Shown here: positions 1 through 10,780 of the stretch, one piece after another
Layout: each line of letters opens with the position of its first letter
Numbering within the stretch: the stretch's first letter is position 1
Origin: Streptomyces sp. HUAS ZL42
GTDB taxonomy: Bacteria; Actinomycetota; Actinomycetes; Streptomycetales; Streptomycetaceae
Reading direction: 5' to 3'
NCBI RefSeq assembly: GCF_040782645.1
Contig: NZ_CP160403.1
Coordinates: forward strand, 6,979,001 to 7,043,000
Length of the DNA: 64,000 nt
The notes under the pieces: model-generated
What the model saw: the letters and a program-made list of their open reading frames with translations, nothing else
What the model was told of the DNA's origin: nothing
Database searches by the model: none
Position numbers and translations under genes: made by a program

Positions 1-1
1 G

Positions 2-730
2 GCGGACCTCGCAGAGCGACTCCTCGGCGCGGAGCACCGTACCGTCCTCGCCGCCCGTTCCAGGGCAGGGCGGGCACTGTTCAGGCTGGGCAGGTACGCC
101 GAAGCCGCAGCGGCGCTTCGCGCGGTCCGGGACACCCAGGAGCGCCTGTTCGGCGCCGATGACCCCGACACCACGGACAGCGGCTACGGCCTCCAGCTCG
201 TGCTGGCGAACCTCGGCAAACGCGAGGAATCCGTCGCTCTGCTGCGGGAAAGCGTCGCCGGGCGGCGCTCGGTGCTGGGCCCCACGCATCCGCTGACCCT
301 TCGGGCCCGCGCCAGCCTGCTGGAGACGCTTCCCGCCGCCGAAGTGGTCACCGAGGAAGGCGGCACACTGCTCGCGCTGCCGTCGGAATGCGATCGGTCC
401 CTCGGCCCCGACCACACCGTGACACTGGGCGCCCGACACAACCACGCGTGGGCGCTGTACCTCCTGGGCCGCTTCGACGAGGCCGACCGGGAGATCCGGA
501 GGGTCGCCGAGACGTATGTGCGGCGCTTCGGGCCCGAGTACCCGATCGTGCTCGCCGCCCGGCAACTCCTCTCCCGGACCCGGGCCGCGCTCGGACAGGT
601 GGACGAGGGGATCGCGCTAATGACCGACGTCGTCGAACGGCGGGAACGCGGCCTGGGCCCCGAACACCCCTTCACGGTCGCGAGCCGGCAACTGCTGGAC
701 GCCTACCGGTCGGGGCGATGGCGGCCGTAG
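2..730 (+). CDS. Tetratricopeptide-repeat protein, C-terminal part
   Basis: The reading frame is open from base 2, so the N-terminus lies outside the window. The visible 242 residues form kinesin-light-chain-like TPR units of about 40 residues, each containing an LGxxHPxTLxxR-type turn (for example LGPTHPLTLRAR, LGPDHTVTLGAR and LGPEHPFTVASR). In Streptomyces such repeats usually form the C-terminal sensor or protein-interaction half of NB-ARC, SARP or signalling proteins. The missing N-terminus prevents a functional call. The gene ends 377 bp before pglY on the same strand. I see no sign that it belongs to the BREX operon itself, though it sits where pglW/pglX would be in a compact type 2 locus. 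Confidence 0.75.
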   Translation, partial: ADLAERLLGAEHRTVLAARSRAGRALFRLGRYAEAAAALRAVRDTQERLFGADDPDTTDSGYGLQLVLANLGKREESVALLRESVAGRRSVLGPTHPLTLRARASLLETLPAAEVVTEEGGTLLALPSECDRSLGPDHTVTLGARHNHAWALYLLGRFDEADREIRRVAETYVRRFGPEYPIVLAARQLLSRTRAALGQVDEGIALMTDVVERRERGLGPEHPFTVASRQLLDAYRSGRWRP

Positions 731-1107
731 GGCTTACGGCGGGACGGGAGCGGTCCGCACGGACGGTGCGTGAGGGTATACGGCACGGGGGCGATGGGGG
801 TACGGATGTAGGGTGCTATGCGCAGGCCGTATGGGTGACGTTCAGTACGAGGGGGACGAAAAGTGCAGACGCCGTCAACCCGTCTACCTTGACCCGGCCG
901 ACGCCGTGAGCGTCGTTCCCGTCCGGTCACCGCATCGCCGGTTCCGTCCTCGCCACCGGCCAGGACAGCCGGCCCGCCGCACCGGCCGTCCGTACCCCTG
1001 AGCCCCGCCCCACCGCCCGAGCCGGCCTCGGGCCTCGGCGGCGGACCCCGCACGACACCGAGTACGAACAGCAGCACCGAACACCGTCAGGGAGAGCGAG
1101 ACCCGCA
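731..1107. other. Intergenic region upstream of pglY
   Basis: No convincing gene is visible in these 377 bp. The small open frames have poor codon use. The region must carry the ribosome site of pglY; a GGGAGAG stretch lies about 10 bases before the ATG at 1108. I could not pick out a confident promoter. Confidence 0.5.
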
Positions 1108-4100
1108 ATGGCGCAGCAGCCCCTCCTCCGCGATGTCATCGACATCAAGGAGTCCATCTCCACCTCGGACTTCGTGCTGTCCCTCGCCGAGGCGACGACA
1201 CCCGAGGGCGCCGAGCACGCGCTCAAGGACTACGTGGTCACCGAGCGGCTGCTGGAGAACTTCGACGAGGCGCTGAAGCTCATCAAGTCCTCGCTCGACG
1301 GGCACCGCTCCAAGGCCGCCTACCTGCACGGCTCGTTCGGTTCCGGTAAGTCGCACTTCATGGCCGTGCTGTACGCGCTGCTCAGCGGCGACCCGGCCGC
1401 CCGCGCCCGTACCGAGTTCGACCCGGTGCTGACCAAGCACGAGTGGCTGACCACGGACGGCAAGAAGTTCCTGCTCGTGCCGTACCACATGCTCGGCGCG
1501 AAGGCCCTCGAACAGCGCGTGCTCGGCGGATACGTCACGCATGTCAAGAAGCTGCGCCCGGACGCCCCGACCCCGCAGGTGTACCGGACCGACTCCCTCT
1601 TCGCCGACATCCGCGCCATGCGCGCCAACATGGGCGACGAGGCCGTCATCCGCGGACTGGGAACCAATGACGCGGACGACGGCGAAGAGGACGAGTGGGG
1701 CGAAGGCTTCGCCTGGACCCCGCAGCTCCTGGACACCGCGCTCGCCGCCGAGGAGAACCACGAGGCCGGCACCCCGCTCGACCTCCGCAACCCCTCCACC
1801 CCGGCCGAACTGCGCGCCAAGCTGGTCAACGACGCCAGCACCAACCTCCTGCCCGGCTTCGCCAAGAACGCCGTCGAGGACGAGCACGGCTTCATCTCCC
1901 TCGACGCCGGTCTGTCCGTCATCGCCGAGCACGCCAAATCGCTCGGCTACGACGGCCTGATCCTGTTCATGGACGAGCTGATCCTCTGGCTCGCCACCCT
2001 CATCCACGACCAGAAGTTCGTGGCCCGCGAGGCCAGCAAGATCACGAACTTCGTGGAGGGCGGCGACGCCCGCCGCGCCATTCCCGTCGTGTCGTTCATC
2101 GCCCGCCAGCGCGACCTGCGCGAACTCGTCGGTGAGGAAGTCTCCGGGGCCGCCGAGTCGTCCATCCAGGACACCCTGAACCTCGCCTCCGGCCGCTTCG
2201 ACAAGATCACTCTGGAGGACCGCAACCTCCCGCAGATCGCCCACGCCCGCCTCCTCAAGCCCAAGGACGCCGAGGCGGAACGGCTCGTCGAGGCAGCCTT
2301 CGAGCAGACCAAGCGGGTCGGCACCCAGGTATGGGACACCCTCCTCGGCTCGGAGAAGGGCACGACCGGCGCGGACGCGGAGTCCTTCCGGCTGACGTAC
2401 CCGTTCTCGCCGGCTTTCATGGACACCCTCGTCCACATCTCGTCCGCGCTGCAGCGCTCCCGTACCGGTCTGAAGCTGATGGGCCAGCTCCTCGCCGATC
2501 ACCGCAACGAGATCCGCCTCGGGCAGCTCATCCCGGTCGGTGACCTCTACCCGGTGATCGCCGAGGGTGGCGACAAGCCGTTCACCGACAGCCTGAAGGT
2601 CGTCTTCGAGGCCGCCGACAAGCTCTATAAGACCAAGTTGCGGCCGTACCTGCTCAGTTCGTACGACATCACCGAGGACGACGTCGAGCAGTACGTCAAC
2701 CGGCCCGAGGCCATCACCGACCCACAGCGCGCCAACCGCTGCCGCATGTTCGTCGGCGACAACCGCCTCGTGTGCACCCTGCTGCTGTCTGCGCTCGCGC
2801 CCAGCGTGCCCGCGCTGGCCGAGCTCACCATCCGGCGGCTCGGCGCGCTCAACCACGGCTCGGTCCTCGCGCCCATCCCGGGCGCCGAGGTCGGCATCAT
2901 CAAGAACAAGGTCGCGGAGTGGGCGGCCCGGTTCCCTGAGATCAAGGAGACCGGCACCGACGCCAACCCGGGCGTACGGCTTGAACTCTCCGGCGTCGAC
3001 GTGGACTCCGTCATCGCCAACGCCCAGGTCAACGACAACCCCGGCAACCGGGCCGCGCTCGCCCGCCGCCTGCTGTCCGAGGAACTGGGCGTTGAACACG
3101 GCCAGTTGAGCGACCAACTCACTTTCACCTGGCGCGGCACCGCCCGCACGGCCGAGATCGTCTTCGGCAACGTAGCCGACGAGGACGAGCTGCCCGACCA
3201 CGACCTGATGCCGCAGGAGGAGGGCCACTGGCGTATCGCCATAGACCTCCCCTTCGACGAGGGGGAGTGGGGTCCCGTCGAGGACGTCAACCGGATCCGG
3301 CGGCTGCGCGAGCGCCAGCAGGGCGAGCGGTCCCGTACCGTCGCCTGGCTGCCCGCCCACCTGTCCGCGCAGCGCTTCGCCGACTTCCGGCGCCTCGTCG
3401 TCATCGACAAGGCCCTCGCCGACGAGCACCGCTTCGACACCCAGTACGCCGGCCACCTCAACGCCGACAACCGCAGCCGCGCCAAGGGCCTCCTCGAAAC
3501 CCAGCGCGAGGCCCTCCTCAAGCAGGTCAAGGGCGCCTTCAAGCAGGCCTACGGCCTCGCCCAGAAGCAGGCCGCCGACGTCGTGCCCGACTTCGACGAC
3601 CACCTCGTCGCACTGCCCGACGTGGACAGCCTCACCTTGTCCTTCGGACAGAGCCTGCACGACGGCATCCGGCACGTCGCGGGCAAGCTGCTCGCCCACC
3701 AGTACCCGGCGCACCCCGACCTCGACCCCGAGGCCACCTGTATCGCCGTCAAGCCGATCGACACGAAGAAGGTCTTCACCCACGTCCGGGCCGCCGCCGA
3801 AGCCCGTGACGGGCGGGTGGAGATCCCGGCCGCCGACCGTAAACTCATGCAGCGGATCGCCGGGCCCCTGCGGCTTGGGCAGCAGAAGGAGGCATACTTC
3901 GAGCTGTCCCGCTACTGGGCCGACCACTTCCGCCAACTCGCCAGCGCCCAGGGCGTCACCGGGGACCTGTCCCTGATCACCCTGACCGACTGGACGGACA
4001 GGCCCGACCCGCGCGGCCTGCCCGACTTCCTCGCCCGGCTCGTCGTCGCCGCCTTCGCCGAGATGGACGACCGGGTGTGGGTGCGCGGCGGCACCGTACT

Positions 4101-4992
4101 CGACCCCGCGCCCGAACTGTCCGCGATCAGGGACCATGACGCGCTGCGCAGCCAGCCGCTGCCCGCCGAGACCGACTGGGACACGGCACGCCAGCGCTTC
4201 GAGACGGTCTTCGGGCAGAAGGCACCCGCCCTGCGGCGCGGCCGGATGGTCAACCAGTTCGCCCGCCAGATCATCGAGGCCGCCCGCACCCACCGGGACC
4301 ACGCGGCCGACCTCGTGCACCAGTTGGAGGCCCACGCCTCCTTCCTCGGCCTCGACCAGACCGCCGACACCGGGCGACTCGCCCTCGCCCGACGCTCCCT
4401 GCAGCTGCTGGACGCGCTCACGGCCGAGGCTGGCAAGGGTGCGGCCGGGGCGAAGAAGACCGTGGAGGCCCTCGCCTCCTTCGACCTGGGCCAAACCAGC
4501 GCCGACCGGTACGGGACCTCCATCAAGCAGGCCCGCGGCGTCGCGGAGGCCGTCGCCTCCGCGCCCTGGAGCACCCTGGAGCTCGCCGCCGGACTCGGCC
4601 CCGAGGGCGAGGCCCTGCTCGACTCGCTGCGCAACGTGGCCCGCGACGACCAGCGCACCGCGGACCTGCGCGACGCCCTGACCCGCACCCAGCGCGAGGT
4701 CGTCGCCCTGGTCAAGCGCAGCCAGGCCGCCGCCCAGCCGTCCGCGCCCGTCGCGCCTTCTCAGCCCACGGCGGGCGACCTGTCCCTGGACACGCCGACC
4801 AGCGACCCGCGTATTCCGTACACCCCGCAGCAGACACCCACTCCGAGTTCGGGCAGTGGGCCCGCGCGGAAATCCGGTGGCCGCCGTACGACCGCTGCCC
4901 GAGCCGCCGCCGACCTCCAGGCGGAGCTGTCCGAGCTGGCCGCCCGCCATCCCGACGCGACCATCGAGATCACCTGGCAGGTCGTCGAATGA
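1108..4992 (+). CDS. pglY: BREX type 2 ATPase PglY
   Basis: A 1294-residue P-loop ATPase, the length I recall for PglY of the Streptomyces Pgl phage-growth-limitation system. A Walker A motif GSFGSGKS lies at residues 75-82, in the [15 protein letters not shown] context typical of PglY/BrxC proteins. A Walker B-like LILFMDEL lies near residue 285. The rest is a long helical region with a low-complexity Ser/Pro/Thr-rich linker near residues 1210-1260. In BREX the protein works with PglZ and the methyltransferase PglX in self/non-self discrimination that blocks phage DNA replication. The stop overlaps the pglZ start (ATGA), so the two are translationally coupled. The long minus-strand open frame across this gene is a GC-skew shadow. 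Confidence 0.93.
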   Translation: MAQQPLLRDVIDIKESISTSDFVLSLAEATTPEGAEHALKDYVVTERLLENFDEALKLIKSSLDGHRSKAAYLHGSFGSGKSHFMAVLYALLSGDPAARARTEFDPVLTKHEWLTTDGKKFLLVPYHMLGAKALEQRVLGGYVTHVKKLRPDAPTPQVYRTDSLFADIRAMRANMGDEAVIRGLGTNDADDGEEDEWGEGFAWTPQLLDTALAAEENHEAGTPLDLRNPSTPAELRAKLVNDASTNLLPGFAKNAVEDEHGFISLDAGLSVIAEHAKSLGYDGLILFMDELILWLATLIHDQKFVAREASKITNFVEGGDARRAIPVVSFIARQRDLRELVGEEVSGAAESSIQDTLNLASGRFDKITLEDRNLPQIAHARLLKPKDAEAERLVEAAFEQTKRVGTQVWDTLLGSEKGTTGADAESFRLTYPFSPAFMDTLVHISSALQRSRTGLKLMGQLLADHRNEIRLGQLIPVGDLYPVIAEGGDKPFTDSLKVVFEAADKLYKTKLRPYLLSSYDITEDDVEQYVNRPEAITDPQRANRCRMFVGDNRLVCTLLLSALAPSVPALAELTIRRLGALNHGSVLAPIPGAEVGIIKNKVAEWAARFPEIKETGTDANPGVRLELSGVDVDSVIANAQVNDNPGNRAALARRLLSEELGVEHGQLSDQLTFTWRGTARTAEIVFGNVADEDELPDHDLMPQEEGHWRIAIDLPFDEGEWGPVEDVNRIRRLRERQQGERSRTVAWLPAHLSAQRFADFRRLVVIDKALADEHRFDTQYAGHLNADNRSRAKGLLETQREALLKQVKGAFKQAYGLAQKQAADVVPDFDDHLVALPDVDSLTLSFGQSLHDGIRHVAGKLLAHQYPAHPDLDPEATCIAVKPIDTKKVFTHVRAAAEARDGRVEIPAADRKLMQRIAGPLRLGQQKEAYFELSRYWADHFRQLASAQGVTGDLSLITLTDWTDRPDPRGLPDFLARLVVAAFAEMDDRVWVRGGTVLDPAPELSAIRDHDALRSQPLPAETDWDTARQRFETVFGQKAPALRRGRMVNQFARQIIEAARTHRDHAADLVHQLEAHASFLGLDQTADTGRLALARRSLQLLDALTAEAGKGAAGAKKTVEALASFDLGQTSADRYGTSIKQARGVAEAVASAPWSTLELAAGLGPEGEALLDSLRNVARDDQRTADLRDALTRTQREVVALVKRSQAAAQPSAPVAPSQPTAGDLSLDTPTSDPRIPYTPQQTPTPSSGSGPARKSGGRRTTAARAAADLQAELSELAARHPDATIEITWQVVE

Positions 4993-7895
4993 CAGACACC
5001 GTCGCTGCCGCCCCGGGCGCCGTACGGCTGAACACCGCGACCGTCACCCAGTACCTGTCCTCGCAGTCCTCCCTCGCCGCCTCCCTGACGGGGGACGGCC
5101 GGGGCAGGCGCCGCGTCGTGCTACTGCGGTCCGCGCCCCAGTGGGACGGCCCCGCCGAACCCGCCTGGGGCGAAGGCCGGACGGCCGGTGTCGCGGTGGC
5201 GCCCTCGCCGCTCGCCGTCCACGAACTCGTCCTCGAGCACATGGCGGGCCGGCGCCCCGGCCCCGCTGTCCTGGTCGTCCTCACCGACCGGGAGCAGAAC
5301 GAACTCGACCCGGCGATCCTCGCCCGCGTCCACAAACTGCGCATCGACACGGTCGACAGCTGGGACGTCGTCCGTGAGGCGTTCGGCGCCCGGCAGATCG
5401 ACCCGCGCCTCAAGGACGTCAACTGGGCCGCCGAGGCCCTGCTCGACGCCACCCCGCCCGGCGGCTGGCCGCCCGTGCCCGGTGGCTGGCTGTCGAGGCA
5501 GTACGCCCTGACCGCACTCGCCCAGCGCCGTCTGCGTCTTGGCCGCTACGACACCGAGGGCGGCGCGTGGCGCCTGGGCGACGACCGGCTCGACGCGCAG
5601 ACCCTGCTGCACTGGTCGACCCGGTCCGGCGCCCCCGAACGGCTGCTGGGTCTGCGCGGCCCCGAGCGCGCCGGACTGACCGCCTTCCTCGGCGAGGAGG
5701 ACCAGGCCGGCCCCGCCGGACGCGCCCTGCTCGCCCTCGTCGACGCCGAACGCGGCGCGGACGCCGCCGCCTTCGGTCTCGTGTGCGCGGCCCTGTGGCA
5801 GCACGCCGAGCCCGCCCCGGAGACGTACCAGGCCCGTGGCCGCGCCGAACGCTACTTCGGTGACCAGCCCCCGGCGGTGGGCGAACAACTCGACACTCTG
5901 GTGGCCGTCTTCGGCCGGTCCGCCGAGGAGTACGTGACCACGCTGCTGGCGGCCGGACACCGCAACGGCGGCGCCGACGCCGACCAGGCCCGCGAGGCAC
6001 GCCGCACCACCGGCATCGTGCTCGACAGGGCGACCGTGCTGGCCCGCCAGTTCGGGGCGCAGGCAGCCGTCGCGGCGAGCCCCGTTCTGCGCGGCGGACT
6101 CGAGGCCCGGTTCACCGCAGTCGGCCACGCCCTGGCGACGGGTGACACGGCGGCGGCGTCGGAGGCCGTACGGCGCCTGGCGGACCACGGGCTCGCCACC
6201 GACCCGGAGGAATCGGCCCGTATCGAACGCGCCCGCATGGGGCAGCGCCTCGCCCGCTGGCTGGCCACCGACCCAGCCGCCGAAGTGCCCACTGTCGCCG
6301 ACGCCATACAGCGGCACATCGCCGAGACCGGCTGGGCGGACCTCGCCCTGGAGCACATCGAGGCCGGTGGCGACCCGGACCCCGTGCTGAAGGCCGCCTA
6401 CGACACCCTCGGCACGCGCGTCAGAGACCGGCGGCGGCAGATCGACGCGGCCTTCGCACGCTCACTGGCCGCCTGGACGGAGACCGGCACCCAGCCCGGA
6501 GGCATGCTCACCGTCGAGACCTTCCTCGACCGCGTGGTCGGACCGGTGGTGCGGCGCGAGGCGGAGCGGCGGGTGCTGCTGCTCGTCCTCGACGGCATGA
6601 GCGCGGCCATAGCGAACGAACTCGGCGAGGAACTGCGCCGTTCCTGGGCGGAGTTCGACCCGCTGTCCGAGGGCGAGCCGCATCGTCGGGCGATGGCGGC
6701 GGCACTGCCCACCGTGACGGCCGTGTCCCGCACCTCGCTCTTCTCGGGCACCCTGATGAAGGGCACCCAGGCCGACGAGAAGCGGCTCTTCCCCGCACTG
6801 AAGCTGTGGGGCGGGGCCCCGGCAGCGGTGTTCCACAAGGATGACCTGCGCACCGAGACCGCGGGCGACACCTTCGGCCCGGCGCTCACGGAAGCGCTCG
6901 CCGACGGCAGGACCCATGTCGCCGTCGTCCTCAACGCCATCGACGACCGTCTCGCAAAGGAACAGAAACTCGGCGACGGAGCCTGGCGGGTGGACGACGT
7001 CCCCGGCCTTCGCGACCTGCTGGGGGTGGCGGCGGCGCAGGGCATGGCCGTAGTCGTCACCAGTGACCACGGCCATGTCGTCGACCGGCACGGCAAAAAA
7101 GTCGACGCCATCGCCGAGCCCGCGTCCGCCCGACACCGCCTGCCCGGCGACAGTCCGCTCGCCGAAGAGGAGATCGCCCTCTCCGGGCCGCGCGTGGTCT
7201 CGCCCGAGCCCGGTGCGTCCATCGTCGCCCTGTGGGACGCCGACTCCCGCTACACCGCCCTCAAAGCCGGCTACCACGGTGGGGCCTCCCTCGCCGAGTT
7301 CACCATTCCGGTGCTCGCCTTCCTGCGGTTCGGGGCCGAACCGCCCAAGGGATGGCGGGAGTTGGGCGACCAGCGGCCGGTCTGGTGGGCTCCGGGAGAG
7401 GCGGGGAGGCCGCTCCCGGACCAGCGGGCGGCCCAGACGGTCGGCGCGGCTGCGAAGAAAGTGACCGCGAAACCCCGGAAGAAGCAACCCGAACCCGGGA
7501 CGCTGCCCGACGCGCTCTTCGACGTGGCGCTGACCACGGGAGGAGACGATGCCCTGCTCACCCCGACCGCCGTCTCGCGGAACGAGGCACTCGTGACGGC
7601 GCTGCTCGACTCGGATACATACCAGGCACAGCTCGAAGGCCTGGCCCGTAAACCGCAGCAGGAACCGGTCCACAAGGCCCTCGCCGCCCTGCTCGACGCG
7701 GGCGGCACCCTACCGGTGACCGCGCTCGCACAGCGTGCGGGCATGCCCACCAGCCGGGGCGACGGCTTCGCCGCGGTCCTTCGCCAGCTCCTCAACTACG
7801 ACGGTGTACAGGTGCTGGAGAACCTGCCGGACGGGCGCACGCTGCGGCTCCACGAGGCGCTGCTACGCGAGCAGTTCGCCCTCGGGGTGGACTGA
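4989..7895 (+). CDS. pglZ: BREX type 2 alkaline-phosphatase-fold protein PglZ
   Basis: A 968-residue protein whose ATG overlaps the pglY stop by 4 nt. The central PglZ domain (alkaline phosphatase superfamily) has the metal-binding segment LLLVLDGMS near residues 527-538 and the downstream SDHGH motif near residue 692. Both are hallmarks of the BREX core protein PglZ. The N-terminal 500 residues are helical, and the C-terminal part contains a Lys/Pro-rich linker (near 830) followed by a small helical domain. PglZ is the signature gene of all BREX types; with PglY, BrxD and BrxHI it defines type 2. A strong stem-loop follows the stop, so the promoter-proximal transcript probably ends here and brxD-brxHI may be transcribed separately. 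Confidence 0.93.
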   Translation: MTDTVAAAPGAVRLNTATVTQYLSSQSSLAASLTGDGRGRRRVVLLRSAPQWDGPAEPAWGEGRTAGVAVAPSPLAVHELVLEHMAGRRPGPAVLVVLTDREQNELDPAILARVHKLRIDTVDSWDVVREAFGARQIDPRLKDVNWAAEALLDATPPGGWPPVPGGWLSRQYALTALAQRRLRLGRYDTEGGAWRLGDDRLDAQTLLHWSTRSGAPERLLGLRGPERAGLTAFLGEEDQAGPAGRALLALVDAERGADAAAFGLVCAALWQHAEPAPETYQARGRAERYFGDQPPAVGEQLDTLVAVFGRSAEEYVTTLLAAGHRNGGADADQAREARRTTGIVLDRATVLARQFGAQAAVAASPVLRGGLEARFTAVGHALATGDTAAASEAVRRLADHGLATDPEESARIERARMGQRLARWLATDPAAEVPTVADAIQRHIAETGWADLALEHIEAGGDPDPVLKAAYDTLGTRVRDRRRQIDAAFARSLAAWTETGTQPGGMLTVETFLDRVVGPVVRREAERRVLLLVLDGMSAAIANELGEELRRSWAEFDPLSEGEPHRRAMAAALPTVTAVSRTSLFSGTLMKGTQADEKRLFPALKLWGGAPAAVFHKDDLRTETAGDTFGPALTEALADGRTHVAVVLNAIDDRLAKEQKLGDGAWRVDDVPGLRDLLGVAAAQGMAVVVTSDHGHVVDRHGKKVDAIAEPASARHRLPGDSPLAEEEIALSGPRVVSPEPGASIVALWDADSRYTALKAGYHGGASLAEFTIPVLAFLRFGAEPPKGWRELGDQRPVWWAPGEAGRPLPDQRAAQTVGAAAKKVTAKPRKKQPEPGTLPDALFDVALTTGGDDALLTPTAVSRNEALVTALLDSDTYQAQLEGLARKPQQEPVHKALAALLDAGGTLPVTALAQRAGMPTSRGDGFAAVLRQLLNYDGVQVLENLPDGRTLRLHEALLREQFALGVD

Positions 7896-7901
7896 CGCAC
7901 A

Positions 7902-7936
7902 TCGGGTGCCTCCGGACATGTCCTGGAGGCACCCGA
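7902..7936 (+). terminator. Stem-loop after pglZ
   Basis: A perfect 12-bp inverted repeat (TCGGGTGCCTCC at 7902-7913 with GGAGGCACCCGA at 7925-7936) around an 11-nt loop, starting 6 nt after the pglZ stop. There is no U-tract, which is usual for Streptomyces terminators. Confidence 0.75.
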
Positions 7937-8083
7937 ACGGTGCGTCCGGTGCTTGCGATCACCCGTCGTCAGGCGTCGGGTTTGGCGGCCAGCATGTGCC
8001 TGAGTACTCCCTCGCCGGTGTCGAGTGCAGCCGTCAAGTCAGCTTGCAGTTCTGCCGATTTCCCTCCTGCCGGCGTGACTGTC

Positions 8084-8359
8084 TCAAGAGGGCAGCGGCC
8101 ACTGCGGGCCGTTCGGGTTCCCAAGCCAGACCACCTGTGCGTCGCGGGAGACCGTCACCCCGAACGCCGCGATGCTCGGTGATCCGTACTCCTCCCAGGT
8201 GGCCACCGCCGACTCGACTGCGTCCCAGAGCCAGCGCGGGCCGCCCTGGCGTACCTGCCAGCCGCTGTCCGTGGGAGCGAGGACGGCGACGAAATCGGTG
8301 ACGCTGTCCAGCACGAACGTAGCCTTTCGCCGACTCACCGATGTACGCGGCATGGTCAA
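8084..8359 (-). pseudogene. C-terminal remnant of a protein-L-isoaspartate-type methyltransferase (RiPP-associated)
   Basis: The 91-residue frame reads like the extreme C-terminus of the isoaspartate-methyltransferase-like enzymes linked to ATP-grasp and FxLD-type peptide clusters in Streptomyces. It has DFVAVLAPTDSGWQVRQGGP, then LWDAVESAVATWEE, a GVTV strand and the terminal WLGNPNGPQWPLP. The catalytic SAM-binding domain that should precede it on the minus strand (upstream of 8360) is absent, so this is a truncated relic. The family assignment rests on remembered C-terminal patterns and is tentative. Confidence 0.45.
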
Positions 8360-8564
8360 GGATCTTCGAGCCTGAGCTTGGCAACCGGGGGGCCAGAGGG
8401 TAGGTGTTGATGACCCGGCGTGACGGGATGCCCGCAGGCGCGCAGAGCCGGTCGGGGCCGAGAGGGCTCGCTGCGATGGACGGACGTGACCTGCAGCACT
8501 CTCAGCCCGATGGAGACGGCCGAGTGCCTGAAGACCTCCTGGAACACCAGTCCCCTGGGCGCGT

Positions 8565-9002
8565 TCAGGACACGAACGCCCGCAGCACTTTCGCGAAGGT
8601 GGTCAACTCGTCGATCATCTGCTCCGGGAGTGGCTTCTCGTCGAAGTGCGCGATCCGGTTGTGGATGTCCTTCACGCGCTTCAGGCGACCGATGAACTGC
8701 TCCCGAGGCATGTTGGGCCACTTCAGGGCTTCCCAGTCGACGTCCGCGCGCTCGGCCATCGACTGTTTCGTCTGGTCACCGTCCAAAAGTCTCAGGTAGT
8801 CGCCGAACATCAGGTCCGACACCTGGCCGGTGTGGTGTTCCGGCTTCTTGTTCGTCTGAACCGCTTTGATGGCCTCGTGGTCCAGCGCCGCGCCCAGGCA
8901 GCGGCGCAGCAGGGACTCGATCTCCCCGACGATGAAGAAGGGGCGTGCGGCGCCGCGCCCTCGAAGCGATCCGTGACGTCCGCCGCGGTGACGATCCCTG
9001 AA
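8565..9002 (-). pseudogene. CBS / Swt1-like HEPN domain protein, frameshifted C-terminal fragment
   Basis: From about 8942 down to the stop at 8565 one minus-strand frame encodes a coherent HEPN-like domain. It begins PFFIVGEIESLLRRCLG, has a middle LMFGDYLRLL motif and ends with VKDIHNRIAHF, matching the R/N-x4-H HEPN pattern. Just upstream the coding signal jumps frame: GIVTAADVTDRFEGAA, the tail of a CBS domain, is in another frame between about 8945 and 9002. The N-terminus is missing. CBS-HEPN proteins of this kind occur in defence islands. The frameshift and truncation indicate a dead gene. Confidence 0.6.
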
Positions 9003-9049
9003 AGGCAGCCGTAAGTCGGGCTTCGGGTCGTCCTCGGTTCGCGCGCCCG

Positions 9050-9256
9050 TCAGGTCCGTGAGCGGAAGCGGGTCGCACCGCCCGTCTGCAGGGTCATCAC
9101 CACACCGGGCGGGTAGTCGAGCGTCACCGTGGCGATGATCGCCCGGATCCGGTCGTCGTCCCACTTTCAGTCCCGCTGGAAGTCCGGCAGCTGGAGCGCC
9201 CCGGAAGCGACCTCAACCAGTAAGTCCTTCAGGCTCACGTTGTCGAGCGCTGCCAC
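9050..9256 (-). pseudogene. DUF262 (GmrSD-like) nuclease N-terminal fragment with internal stop
   Basis: A GTG at 9256, preceded by a GGGAGAGG ribosome site, opens a frame beginning VAALDNVSLKDLLVEVASGALQ, then LPDFQRD, a TGA stop, KWDDDRIRAIIATVTLDYPPGVVM and LQTGG. This is the conserved start of DUF262/ParB-like subunits of GmrSD-type modification-dependent nucleases. The stop replaces the residue between FQRD and KWDDDR, where the family has a tryptophan, so a single base change would explain it. The frame ends at 9050 and the rest of the gene is deleted, running into the CBS/HEPN relic. Confidence 0.65.
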
Positions 9257-9430
9257 GTGGACCTCTCCCACCCCTGCCGCCTGTACAGAGAGTGATTTCA
9301 GCAACGTACCGGGTCACCGTCAACCGATTCGCGGAAGTAGAGGCGACGGATCCCCGCGAAGTCTGCTCTGGTCACCAGGTGGGTCCGGGGCCCGTACGGC
9401 AGCGGTCCGGGAAATGAAAGACTGGCTGCC

Positions 9431-10780
9431 GTGAGCACCACCGGATCCAAGCGCCCCGTCCAGGTGAGCGCTGCCCGCCGCCGCACCGTGATCGACGCGC
9501 TGCGGCGCGGCGCCGTGCCCGAGAGCGGGCTCGATCTGCTGGCCACCGGACTCGACCGGTTCGAAGCAGCCCTCGACGCGGAACTGGACGCCGTGGCGTC
9601 CGGTGGGTCTGTGTTCAAGGCGGTGCGGGGTGAGTACGGGTCCGGCAAGACGTTTTTCACCCGCTGGCTGGGGGAGCGGGCCAAGCGCCGCAACTTCGCT
9701 GTGGCCGAGATTCAGGTCTCGGAGAACGAGACACCCCTGCACAAGCTGGAGACGGTCTACCGGCGGCTCACCGAACGTCTCACCACCTCCAGCTTCCCGC
9801 CCAGTGCGCTGCGGCCCGTGGTCGACGCCTGGTTCTATGCCCTGGAGGAGGACGCCCTCGCGGCCGGAGCGACCGAGGACGAACTGCCCGGCGAGGTGGA
9901 GAAACTGCTCGTCGCGCGGCTCGCCGAGGTGTCCCGGCACGCCCCGTCCTTTGCGACGGCATTGCGCGGCTACCGGGCCGCCCTCGCGGACGGCGATGAG
10001 GCGTCGGCCGCGGCCGTACTGGCGTGGCTCGGGGGCCAGCCGCACGTCGCGGCCTCCGCCCGCAGGTCCGCCGGGGTGCGCGGCGATCTCGACCACTTCG
10101 GGGCGCTCGGCTTCCTGCAGGGTCTGCTCACCGTGCTGCGGGACTCCGGGCACACGGGGCTCTTCGTCGTGCTCGACGAGGTGGAGACGCTGCAGCGGGT
10201 CCGGTCGGACGCCCGTGACAAGGCGCTCAACGCACTGCGGCAGCTCATCGACGAGGTGCATTCCGGCCGCTTCCCCGGCCTGTATCTGGTCATCACCGGC
10301 ACGCCGGCCTTCTACGACGGGCAGCAGGGGGTGCAGCGTCTGGCCCCGCTCGCTCAGCGTCTGGCCACGGACTTCACCACCGACCCGCGCTTCGACAACC
10401 CTCGGGCTGTACAGATCAGGCTCCCCGGCTTCAACCAGGAGTCGCTGGTCGGCCTCGGCGCGACGATCCGGGATCTGTATGCCGAGGCCGCCTCGTCGCC
10501 AGAGCGCGTGAAGGCGGTCGTTGACGACGCCTACGTCGCGGACCTCGCGCGGGCCGTCGGCGGGGCGCTGGGCGGAAAGGTCGGTGTGGCCCCGCGGCTG
10601 TTCCTGAAGAAACTCGTCGGGGACGTACTCGACCGCGTGGACCAGTTCGACGACTTCGACCCCCGGCAGCACTACCGGCTGACCGTCGCGAGCAGCGAAC
10701 TCACCGACGTGGAACGGAACCTGGCCGCCACGGTATCCGGCGGCTCCGCTTCGGCCGACGACATCGACCTGGAACTGTGA
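9431..10780 (+). CDS. brxD: BREX type 2 ATPase BrxD
   Basis: A 449-residue P-loop ATPase starting at GTG 9431. A Walker A motif GEYGSGKT lies at residues 67-74, followed by FFTRWL. A Walker B LFVVLDEVE lies near residues 244-252. There is a sensor-like VITGTPAF motif, and the C-terminal part is winged-helix-like. This is the BREX ATP-binding domain family called BrxD, which partners the helicase BrxHI in type 2 systems. It is separated from pglZ by 1.5 kb of dead genes and preceded by no strong ribosome site. The stop overlaps the brxHI start (TGATG), so the pair is translationally coupled. Confidence 0.88.
   Translation: MSTTGSKRPVQVSAARRRTVIDALRRGAVPESGLDLLATGLDRFEAALDAELDAVASGGSVFKAVRGEYGSGKTFFTRWLGERAKRRNFAVAEIQVSENETPLHKLETVYRRLTERLTTSSFPPSALRPVVDAWFYALEEDALAAGATEDELPGEVEKLLVARLAEVSRHAPSFATALRGYRAALADGDEASAAAVLAWLGGQPHVAASARRSAGVRGDLDHFGALGFLQGLLTVLRDSGHTGLFVVLDEVETLQRVRSDARDKALNALRQLIDEVHSGRFPGLYLVITGTPAFYDGQQGVQRLAPLAQRLATDFTTDPRFDNPRAVQIRLPGFNQESLVGLGATIRDLYAEAASSPERVKAVVDDAYVADLARAVGGALGGKVGVAPRLFLKKLVGDVLDRVDQFDDFDPRQHYRLTVASSELTDVERNLAATVSGGSASADDIDLEL

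Noticed and set aside
1087..4950. A 1287-codon open frame on the minus strand opposite pglY
   Set aside because: It mirrors pglY, with Gly/Val/Leu/Glu-rich text and no domains. It is the usual third-position GC shadow in Streptomyces.
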